From the NCBI RefSeq assembly GCF_005281345.1, contig NZ_SZXJ01000035.1, forward strand, positions 62,001 through 126,000: 64,000 nt of DNA. The letters are read 5' to 3'. The position numbers and the translations under genes are program-made. This document shows positions 57,553 to 64,000 of the stretch, piece after piece. This stretch comes from Citrobacter sp. wls619. GTDB lineage: Bacteria; Pseudomonadota; Gammaproteobacteria; Enterobacterales; Enterobacteriaceae. How positions within the stretch are numbered: position 1 is the first letter of the stretch; each line of letters starts with the position of its first letter. The notes under the pieces are model-generated. The model was not told the origin of the DNA and searched no databases. It saw nothing but the letters and a program-made list of their open reading frames with translations.

Positions 57553-58551
57553 ATGACGCAGGAACACGACGCAAAGCACCCTACGCCTGAACAACAGCAA
57601 ACCACCACAACGCCGGTGAAAAACGCCAAAGCGAACCAGGCGCTGAAAACAGCCATAACCTTCGCAGACAAAGTTCAACGTCAACCTGTTATCGCCCACC
57701 TGATCCGCGCAGCTGAGCGTTTTAATGACCGAATGGGGAATCAGTTTGGCGCAGCCATCACGTACTTCTCGTTCCTGTCGATGATCCCTATCCTGATGGT
57801 GTCGTTTGCGGCGGCCGGTTTTATTCTCGCCTCACACCCCACGTTATTACAGGATATCTTCAGCAAAATATTGCTCAACGTTAGCGATCCGACGCTGGCC
57901 TCGACGCTGAAAAACACCATTAATACTGCCGTTCAGCAACGTACTACCGTGGGTCTGGTGGGGCTTGGCATCGCCCTCTACTCTGGGATCAACTGGATGG
58001 GAAACCTGCGTGAAGCGATTCGCGCGCAGTCGCGGGACGTCTGGGAACGCACACCGCAGGATCAGGAAAAAATATGGGTTAAATACCTGCGTGATTTTGT
58101 CTCATTGATTGGATTGCTGATTGCGCTGATCGTTACGCTATCAATTACCTCCATTGCCGGTTCTGCCCAGCAAATGATCATCTCGGCACTGTATCTCGAC
58201 GGTATTGAATGGCTGAAACCCGCATGGCGGTTGATTGGCCTGGCGATCTCCATTTTTGCCAACTATTTGCTGTTCTTCTGGATTTTCTGGCGTCTGCCGC
58301 GCCATCGCCCGCGCAAGAGAGCGTTGATTCGTGGCACATTTATCGCCGCGCTGGGCTTTGAAGCGATCAAAATGATTATGACGTATACGCTACCATCGTT
58401 GGTGCAATCACCGTCGGGCGCAGCATTTGGCTCTGTACTTGGGCTGATGGCATTTTTCTATTTCTTCGCCCGTCTGACCTTGTTCTGTGCGGCCTGGATT
58501 GCTACCGCAGAATACAAAGATGACCCGCGCATGCCGGGGAAAACGCAATAG
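57553..58551 (+). CDS. yhjD: Inner-membrane protein YhjD (BrkB/YihY family)
   Basis: This 332-residue membrane protein has a polar N-terminal tail of about 55 residues followed by about six helices, with NQFGAAITYFSFLSMIPILM and ALYSGINWMGNLREAIRAQSR as family motifs. E. coli YhjD can, when altered, support growth without Kdo in lipopolysaccharide, which links it to lipid A precursor export. The length is close to E. coli (337). A REP element follows. Confidence 0.92.
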   Translation: MTQEHDAKHPTPEQQQTTTTPVKNAKANQALKTAITFADKVQRQPVIAHLIRAAERFNDRMGNQFGAAITYFSFLSMIPILMVSFAAAGFILASHPTLLQDIFSKILLNVSDPTLASTLKNTINTAVQQRTTVGLVGLGIALYSGINWMGNLREAIRAQSRDVWERTPQDQEKIWVKYLRDFVSLIGLLIALIVTLSITSIAGSAQQMIISALYLDGIEWLKPAWRLIGLAISIFANYLLFFWIFWRLPRHRPRKRALIRGTFIAALGFEAIKMIMTYTLPSLVQSPSGAAFGSVLGLMAFFYFFARLTLFCAAWIATAEYKDDPRMPGKTQ

Positions 58552-58556
58552 CCAAA

Positions 58557-58603
58557 GCCGGATGAGTGGTGAATTGCCGGATAAGCACAGCGCCATCCGG
58601 CAA
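58557..58603. repeat. REP/BIME after yhjD
   Basis: AGCCGGATGAGTGG and TTGCCGGATAAGCACAGCG then CCATCCGGCAA form inverted REP halves directly after the yhjD stop. Confidence 0.85.
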
Positions 58604-58851
58604 TTATAATGCCGCCTGTTCTCACCGATTTAGTGAATAAATCCAACCCGTAACTTTTATTTAACCAAAAACCAGTTTTATCATCCAAGTTTTAAATTGT
58701 GTGAAGCATTTCATAGAAGTGAAATCTCAAGCCTAAAAATTATCCCCTTTTTGATCCATTTTTGACCGACCTCAAAGTTTGTTACAGATTGAAATGTCTC
58801 TTTTGCTGTGCGTAATATGACCTTTCGTTCGGCCAAAAATAAGAAAATATT

Positions 58852-60174
58852 ATGCAAGCAACCGCCACAACACTCGATAACGAACAGGAACACGCCCCGG
58901 TCAACTCGCGCAATAAAGTCGTCGTCGCTTCACTCATCGGCACTGCCATTGAGTTTTTCGACTTCTATATTTACGCGACCGCAGCGGTGATCGTGTTCCC
59001 CCACATCTTCTTCCCGCAGGGCGACCCCGCGGCGGCAACGCTACAGTCGCTGGCTACCTTTGCTATCGCCTTCGTGGCACGCCCGATCGGCTCTGCCGTA
59101 TTCGGGCATTTCGGCGATCGTGTTGGACGTAAAGTCACGCTGGTTGCTTCACTGCTCACCATGGGGATTTCAACGGTCGTCATCGGTCTGCTGCCGGGTT
59201 ATGAAACCATCGGCATTTTCGCCCCGTTGCTGCTGGCGCTGGCGCGTTTTGGCCAGGGTTTAGGCCTGGGAGGTGAATGGGGCGGTGCTGCACTGCTGGC
59301 GACGGAAAACGCACCACCGCGTAAACGCGCGCTGTACGGTTCATTCCCGCAGTTGGGTGCACCTATTGGTTTCTTTTTCGCTAACGGCACGTTCCTGTTG
59401 CTCTCCTGGCTGTTGACCGATGAGCAATTTATGAGCTGGGGATGGCGCGTACCGTTCATCTTCTCTGCCGTACTGGTCATTATCGGTCTGTACGTCCGTG
59501 TTTCGCTCCACGAATCGCCGGTATTTGCCAAAGTCGCCGCAGCGAAAAAGCAGGTAAAAATCCCGCTGGGCACTCTGCTGACAAAGCATGTTCGCGTGAC
59601 CATCCTCGGCACGTTCATCATGCTGGCGACCTATACGCTGTTCTATATCATGACCGTCTACTCGATGACGTTCAGTACCGCCGCAGCGCCTGTAGGGCTT
59701 GGCCTACCGCGTAATGACGTGTTGTGGATGCTGATGATGGCGGTGATTGGCTTCGGCGTGATGGTGCCGGTGGCAGGTCTGCTGGCCGATGCGTTTGGTC
59801 GTCGCAAAAGCATGCTCATCATCACCACGCTTATCATTCTGTTTGCACTGTTTGCCTTTAAGCCGTTGCTGGGTTCCGGCAACCCGGTGCTGGTGTTCGC
59901 CTTCCTGTTGTTGGGCTTGAGCCTGATGGGGCTGACATTCGGCCCAATGGGGGCACTGCTGCCGGAGTTGTTCCCGACCGAAGTGCGCTACACGGGGGCA
60001 TCATTCTCGTATAACGTCTCGTCGATTCTCGGTGCCTCAGTTGCCCCCTATATTGCCGCATGGCTGCAGGGGAACTACGGTCTGGCGGCGGTAGGAACCT
60101 ATCTGGCATCAATGGCGGCGTTAACCCTGGTCGCCCTGCTGTTAACTCATGAGACACGGCATAAGTCATTGTGA
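58852..60174 (+). CDS. yhjE: MFS transporter YhjE (metabolite:H+ symporter)
   Basis: This 440-residue, twelve-helix MFS protein of the MHS family has IGTAIEFFDFYIYATAA on helix 1 and GHFGDRVGRKVTLVAS after helix 2. ALARFGQGLGLGGEWGGAAL is in helix 4. Relatives carry carboxylates, proline or alpha-ketoglutarate; the YhjE substrate is unknown. The length equals E. coli YhjE. The 300-base upstream gap is AT-rich after the REP element and should hold the promoter. Confidence 0.94.
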   Translation: MQATATTLDNEQEHAPVNSRNKVVVASLIGTAIEFFDFYIYATAAVIVFPHIFFPQGDPAAATLQSLATFAIAFVARPIGSAVFGHFGDRVGRKVTLVASLLTMGISTVVIGLLPGYETIGIFAPLLLALARFGQGLGLGGEWGGAALLATENAPPRKRALYGSFPQLGAPIGFFFANGTFLLLSWLLTDEQFMSWGWRVPFIFSAVLVIIGLYVRVSLHESPVFAKVAAAKKQVKIPLGTLLTKHVRVTILGTFIMLATYTLFYIMTVYSMTFSTAAAPVGLGLPRNDVLWMLMMAVIGFGVMVPVAGLLADAFGRRKSMLIITTLIILFALFAFKPLLGSGNPVLVFAFLLLGLSLMGLTFGPMGALLPELFPTEVRYTGASFSYNVSSILGASVAPYIAAWLQGNYGLAAVGTYLASMAALTLVALLLTHETRHKSL

Positions 60175-60179
60175 TTTTT

Positions 60180-60254
60180 TGCCGGATGGCGGTGTAACCC
60201 CTTCTCCGGTCTGGGTTGAGCATAAAATCCAGGCCGGATAAATATCCGGCCAGA
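60180..60254. repeat. REP/BIME between yhjE and yhjG
   Basis: TTGCCGGATGGCGGTG and a perfect stem GGCCGGATA/TATCCGGCC at 60232-60251 lie between the convergent genes. The latter could also act as a terminator. Confidence 0.8.
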
Positions 60255-60256
60255 CA

Positions 60257-62317
60257 TCACTGCTTCATCTGCGACAAAATCGTCCGGCACTGATTCGTTT
60301 CGTTTTCAGACGGAGAAATTAGCGCCAGCAGCGCCGCCGCTGGCGTAACCAGCGTTGCCAGCGCGGCAGCCACCGCACCGCGTGCAATCAACGGCCCTGC
60401 TTTTACCCCAGCCTGTGGGTTCTTAAATGTCCCGCGAACATACAGCGGTGAACGCAGGGTAATAATACGAATGCCTTTGCTCTCCGGGTCGATGGTTAAA
60501 TCCAGTTGCTCAGACGCAAAGCTCGCCGTACCGGTGACATTAATGACCGCGTTTTCTGTGTCAAAGGCAAATATCTGCGGACGCGCCACACCGTTAACAA
60601 TATCCAGATTCGCCGCCGCGCAGTTCACCCGTACTTCGTCATCACCGAATATTTGTCCGACGATATAGTTACCCAGATTCAGCCCAACGATCTCCATCAG
60701 ATTGCGACTGACCAATCCATCATTCATCAACAGCTTCAGATTACCGTTGCTGTTACCCAGCAGCGCAGCCACTGAATTTCCGCTACCGCTCAACCTGGCA
60801 TCACCGTTCATTTCACCGAGCGTTTTCTGCATCAGCGCCACATCCGGCATCAACGCTTTTAGCTTCAGCCGCCGCGCCTGAATATCCGCCTGCCCGCGCA
60901 TCGGCTTTTTATCCCCTTCCAGATGGATGCTGGAAACAATGCTGCCTCCCGCGAGGCCAAATTTCAGTGGCTGCAGGCGCAGGTCAGCATTTTTCAGGAG
61001 GATATGGGTGGAGAGATCGCTTACCGGCAAGCGGCTACCGTGCTCAATCCGTTGCCCTTTGAAACGCACGTCAGCATCCATCACGTTCCATTTGTCGGTT
61101 TCAAAACGGTCATACGGCAAGACTTTGCCGGCGGGTTGCACGCTGGTCTCACCTTTGCGTCGTTCAGATTGTTTTGCCCGCTCGGCCCCTTTACCCGAAT
61201 CAACGCCAATCAACGGTCCTAAATCCGCCAGTCGCAGTTGGCGTGATTCAACGTCGCCTTTTAGCATCGGGCGCGGCTTGCCGGTGGTATAGGTAAGCGT
61301 TCCGTGAATATCGCTATCGCCAATGCGACCATTAAAATGACGGTATTCAAAAAGAGAGGACTTTTCTGGATCGATTTTCGCCACCAGACGCCCGTCCGTT
61401 TCAAACGGTGGCGTATCCGGTAACAGCACACCGGTCAAATCGTATAAATCCCCGAGTGAATCCCCAGAGAATTTAAGCCGTAGATCGACACCGCCCATAT
61501 TCATCGGGTCATTTATCGTGCCGCTAAATACCACGCGCGTGTTGCCCGAGCGAAAGTCAGCCTGTATCGGAAAAGGGGTACCTTCGCCGCGTAACGCCAG
61601 CATCCCGCCTATTTTTCCCGTTCCGGTTAGCGGTTCACCGTTGTAGCGGCCCTGGGCTTTCAGACCAAAAACGTAATCCTCAACGCTGGCGCTCCCTTCT
61701 TTGCTGTTGGTGCCTGTCACTTCGCTAAACGGTAGCGGCTTGCCTAATGGATCGACCAGGATCTCCAGCTCCGATTGCGTCACCCTATCGTTAACAGCAA
61801 TACGCCCTTGATCGAACAGAATGTTGTCGAGGCGAAATGACCAGGCAGAGGGAGTGGCATCCGGATCGCGGTTTTTATCCCCAGCGAGCGTAAAGGTCCA
61901 GTTGTTGTTTTCCTCCGACAGCCGAATGAGCCGCGCATCGGGTTTCACCAGCTTGACCCACGGTAACCAGATGGTTTTTGTCAGCAGCGCCAACGGGGCA
62001 AGCGTCGCTTCAACACGGGGGAGATGTACCATTGTGACGTCGGGAATATCTGGCGGGTTGCCGAGGATAATATCGTCAGCATGGACATGCGGCCACGGAA
62101 CCCAGCTGCGCCAGCCGGTTTCCTGCTTCTGGCGTTCCCAGACGACGCCCAGGTCACCGCGTATGGCGAATGGACGGTTGAGTTCAGTAGAGACTTTCTG
62201 GTTGATGGTCGGTTTGAGCCGGTTCCAGTCAAATGTCGCAATCACAATGATGAGCACGACGATCAGCAACAAGAAAATCCCTACTACAGATGTGGCTATT
62301 TTACTTGTTTTCGTCAC
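60257..62317 (-). CDS. yhjG: AsmA-family protein YhjG
   Basis: This 686-residue protein has one N-terminal membrane helix (about 9-29) and a long periplasmic AsmA-type beta-rich body. The N-terminal FDWNRLKPTINQKVSTELN and RPFAIRGDLGV are typical of the family, and the C-terminal half has the repeated D-x-hydrophobic pattern. AsmA-like proteins are thought to bridge membranes and move phospholipids. The length equals E. coli YhjG. It is upstream of, and divergent from, nothing obvious; pdeH lies 77 bases before it on the same strand. Confidence 0.93.
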   Translation of the reverse strand: MTKTSKIATSVVGIFLLLIVVLIIVIATFDWNRLKPTINQKVSTELNRPFAIRGDLGVVWERQKQETGWRSWVPWPHVHADDIILGNPPDIPDVTMVHLPRVEATLAPLALLTKTIWLPWVKLVKPDARLIRLSEENNNWTFTLAGDKNRDPDATPSAWSFRLDNILFDQGRIAVNDRVTQSELEILVDPLGKPLPFSEVTGTNSKEGSASVEDYVFGLKAQGRYNGEPLTGTGKIGGMLALRGEGTPFPIQADFRSGNTRVVFSGTINDPMNMGGVDLRLKFSGDSLGDLYDLTGVLLPDTPPFETDGRLVAKIDPEKSSLFEYRHFNGRIGDSDIHGTLTYTTGKPRPMLKGDVESRQLRLADLGPLIGVDSGKGAERAKQSERRKGETSVQPAGKVLPYDRFETDKWNVMDADVRFKGQRIEHGSRLPVSDLSTHILLKNADLRLQPLKFGLAGGSIVSSIHLEGDKKPMRGQADIQARRLKLKALMPDVALMQKTLGEMNGDARLSGSGNSVAALLGNSNGNLKLLMNDGLVSRNLMEIVGLNLGNYIVGQIFGDDEVRVNCAAANLDIVNGVARPQIFAFDTENAVINVTGTASFASEQLDLTIDPESKGIRIITLRSPLYVRGTFKNPQAGVKAGPLIARGAVAAALATLVTPAAALLALISPSENETNQCRTILSQMKQ

Positions 62318-62394
62318 GTTTACCTCCTGACTTCCTCCCTTGCCTGTCCTAAAGATAGTCCAGCAGGGCGAAAAAGAGGCGCGCTACATCCGCA

Positions 62395-63162
62395 TCAAAG
62401 CGCCAGAATCACCTCTTCAAGGGTACTCAGCGGCACCGGACGAGAGAGGAAATAGCCCTGAGCAGCAAAAGCCGGTGAGTTTTGCACATCGCGCCACTCT
62501 TCCAGGGTTTCAACACCTTCGACAATCACGCCACGGCAATAGCGGTTCATAAGCTGGAGCAGCAAAGTGAAGAGGTTACGGCCTTCCGGCGTCTGACGCA
62601 GCATCACAAACAGATCCCGCGCCACTTTGATGTAGTCGTAGCTCACTTCGCTAAGGGCCGAGAAATTGGCCATCCCGGTACCAAAATCATCCAGCCAGAG
62701 CGGGCCGAACTCGCACATCGAGGCAAACGACGATCCCTTCGGCAAGCGGATATGCTCGACCAACTCAAAGCGTAGCCAGGGCAGGCATTCAATGATTTTC
62801 AGGATCTCGGGGTCCTGGCGCATCGCAATGAGCGTCGGGCCATCGACATTGACGGAGGCCAGCAGATCGTGGGCTCTGAAAAAATCACTTTTCAGTTCAA
62901 GTTGTTCAAGCTGCTCTTTCACTACCTCAACGCGATGCCGAACAGCCACTTCAGCAAAATAACGGTCTGGCGCAATGCGTTGAGAAGGGTTATCAGGATG
63001 GCTCACGACAGTTAGCAGCTCGACGGCCATCAGCCGACCATTAGTCTGGTAAATGGGCTGATAAGTGTAAGCACGCTCGCACTGCAGCCAATAGCGTCGC
63101 TCCTGCAAGCATTCGATACTCGCATCTGGCGTAATTAGCTGCTGGGTGACCTGCTTTATCAT
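62395..63162 (-). CDS. pdeH: Cyclic-di-GMP phosphodiesterase PdeH
   Basis: This is a 255-residue stand-alone EAL protein, active type. The catalytic motif appears as ELL in RLMAVELLTVV, as in E. coli YhjH. Other EAL residues are present in SVNVDGPTL, FELVEH, WLDDFGTGMANF, YDYIKVARDLF and IVEGVET. It breaks down c-di-GMP to keep motility on, opposing YcgR braking. Open frame continues upstream to 63207, but the ATG at 63162 gives the E. coli length. A clear sigma-28 promoter lies upstream, so it is part of the flagellar class III regulon. Confidence 0.95.
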   Translation of the reverse strand: MIKQVTQQLITPDASIECLQERRYWLQCERAYTYQPIYQTNGRLMAVELLTVVSHPDNPSQRIAPDRYFAEVAVRHRVEVVKEQLEQLELKSDFFRAHDLLASVNVDGPTLIAMRQDPEILKIIECLPWLRFELVEHIRLPKGSSFASMCEFGPLWLDDFGTGMANFSALSEVSYDYIKVARDLFVMLRQTPEGRNLFTLLLQLMNRYCRGVIVEGVETLEEWRDVQNSPAFAAQGYFLSRPVPLSTLEEVILAL

Positions 63163-63210
63163 CTGAGGTGTCCTGTAAATAAGAGTGTGACTGACCGGAC
63201 TCGTCAAAGG

Positions 63211-63237
63211 TTATCGGCGCTCAGGCGCAGAACTTTA
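63211..63237 (-). promoter_or_regulatory. Sigma-28 (FliA) promoter of pdeH
   Basis: On the minus strand TAAAGTTC and GCCGATAA are separated by 11 bases, matching the FliA consensus TAAAGTTT-N11-GCCGATAA at all but one position. It lies about 50 bases before the pdeH start. Confidence 0.92.
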
Positions 63238-63302
63238 CGTTCAGCAGTACGCAAAATAAAAACAGCGGTAAAAACGACACAGAACACGTTCTGGCTCAAA
63301 AA

Positions 63303-63324
63303 AATAATGGAACGTTGTTTTAAT
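63303..63324. promoter_or_regulatory. Candidate KdgR operator upstream of kdgK
   Basis: AATGGAACGTTGTTTTAAT resembles the KdgR consensus (A/T-rich ends around GAAAC-type arms TGGAAC and GTTTTA). It lies about 65 bases before the kdgK start, a normal operator place. Confidence 0.55.
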
Positions 63325-63389
63325 ATAGTTGACCACTTAACACCCACAGCGCACACTAACGCTAATTTTTTTCAGAGCAGGTTACGACT

Positions 63390-64000
63390 ATGTCCAGGAA
63401 GATTGCCGTGATTGGCGAATGCATGATTGAGCTGTCACAGAAAGGCGCTGACGTTCAGCGCGGATTCGGTGGCGACACGTTGAATACATCCGTTTATATT
63501 GCCCGTCAGGTCGATTCTGCGGCCCTTTCCGTACATTACGTCACGGCGCTGGGCACTGACAGTTTCAGCCAGCAAATGCTGGAATCCTGGCAGGGCGAAA
63601 ACGTCGATACGTCATTAACCCAGCGTATGGAAAACCGTCTGCCAGGTCTCTATTACATCGAGACTGACAGTACTGGCGAGCGCACCTTCTATTACTGGCG
63701 TAATGAAGCGGCGGCGAAATTCTGGCTGGAGAGCGAACAATCCGACGCCATTTGCAAAACGCTGGCGACATTCGACTACCTGTACCTGAGCGGAATCAGC
63801 CTGGCGATTTTAAGCCCGGCCAGCCGTGACAAACTGCTGTCGCTGCTGCGCGAGTGTCGTGCCAACGGCGGCAAGGTCATTTTTGACAACAACTACCGCC
63901 CGCGTCTGTGGAGCAGCAAAGAAGAAACTCAGCAGGTGTATCAGCAGATGCTGGAGTGCACCAATATTGCATTCCTGACGCTGGACGATGAAGACGCGCT
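63390..64000 (+). CDS. kdgK: 2-keto-3-deoxygluconate kinase (3' end outside window)
   Basis: The first 203 residues of a PfkB-family kinase, starting MSRKIAVIGECMIELSQK, with RGFGGDTLNTSVYIARQ and VIFDNNYRPRLW, are nearly identical to E. coli KdgK. It phosphorylates 2-keto-3-deoxygluconate, the product of mannonate dehydratase. The island unit at 27055-32124 would therefore feed this kinase, although the two are 31 kb apart. The frame is open to the window's end. A KdgR-like site lies upstream. Confidence 0.95.
   Translation, partial: MSRKIAVIGECMIELSQKGADVQRGFGGDTLNTSVYIARQVDSAALSVHYVTALGTDSFSQQMLESWQGENVDTSLTQRMENRLPGLYYIETDSTGERTFYYWRNEAAAKFWLESEQSDAICKTLATFDYLYLSGISLAILSPASRDKLLSLLRECRANGGKVIFDNNYRPRLWSSKEETQQVYQQMLECTNIAFLTLDDEDA

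Overview
The window looks like an enterobacterial chromosome, most likely Citrobacter or a close relative. The backbone follows the Escherichia coli order acpT - nikR - yhhJ - rbbA - yhiI ... yhiN - pitA - uspB - uspA - dtpB ... rsmJ - prlC - rlmJ - gor ... yhjA - treF ... yhjB - yhjC - yhjD - yhjE - yhjG - pdeH - kdgK. REP/BIME repeats sit between many genes. Several segments differ from E. coli K-12. The genus is an inference from synteny and was not tested. I saw no rRNA, tRNA, insertion sequence or CRISPR array.

Region 1 (1-12306) is the distal part of an aryl polyene (APE) gene cluster, apeF to apeR, ending in acpT. It is one tightly overlapping plus-strand operon. It encodes an acyl carrier protein, an acyl/aryl ligase, two hotdog dehydratases, a ketoreductase, two ketosynthases, a glycosyltransferase-acyltransferase fusion, a thioesterase, and an export/outer-membrane delivery set (LolA-like, MMPL, lipoprotein). 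A REP repeat lies inside the apeN coding sequence. nikR follows acpT after only 49 bases, so the nickel importer nikABCDE is missing.

Region 2 (12841-17776) is the yhiI-rbbA-yhhJ ABC/HlyD export operon.

Region 3 (18139-32806) is a 14.7 kb catabolic island between yhiI and yhiN, made of two units. The minus-strand unit has seven genes: an MFS transporter, an FGGY kinase, a GlpD-like dehydrogenase, an alkyl-DHAP-synthase-like flavoenzyme, a GlpP/YgcP-like antiterminator, a small monooxygenase and an iron alcohol dehydrogenase. A strong intrinsic terminator sits just before its first gene. It resembles an expanded E. coli ygc cluster. I propose it degrades glycerol ethers or similar glycerol conjugates to DHAP plus an alcohol under antitermination control; this is the most interesting feature of the window. 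The plus-strand unit (MFS, zinc dehydrogenase, UxuA-type mannonate dehydratase, mannonate oxidoreductase, convergent GntR regulator) looks like a hexonate/hexuronate route to 2-keto-3-deoxygluconate, the substrate of kdgK at the far right.

Region 4 (32950-46496) is mostly core: yhiN, pitA, uspB, uspA, dtpB, rsmJ, prlC, rlmJ, gor. It also holds an accessory divergent pair, an Rrf2 regulator and an NDH-2-like oxidoreductase, whose flanks share a candidate operator motif.

Region 5 (46515-64000) carries a D-tartrate dehydratase with a divergent LysR regulator where E. coli K-12 has acid-fitness and arsenic genes. It continues with the tri-haem peroxidase yhjA (FNR box), treF, a single-pass membrane protein of the STY4199 type, a degenerate phage-type lysozyme that has lost two catalytic residues, yhjB, an SDR/yhjC divergent pair, yhjD, yhjE, yhjG, pdeH with a clear sigma-28 promoter, and the start of kdgK.
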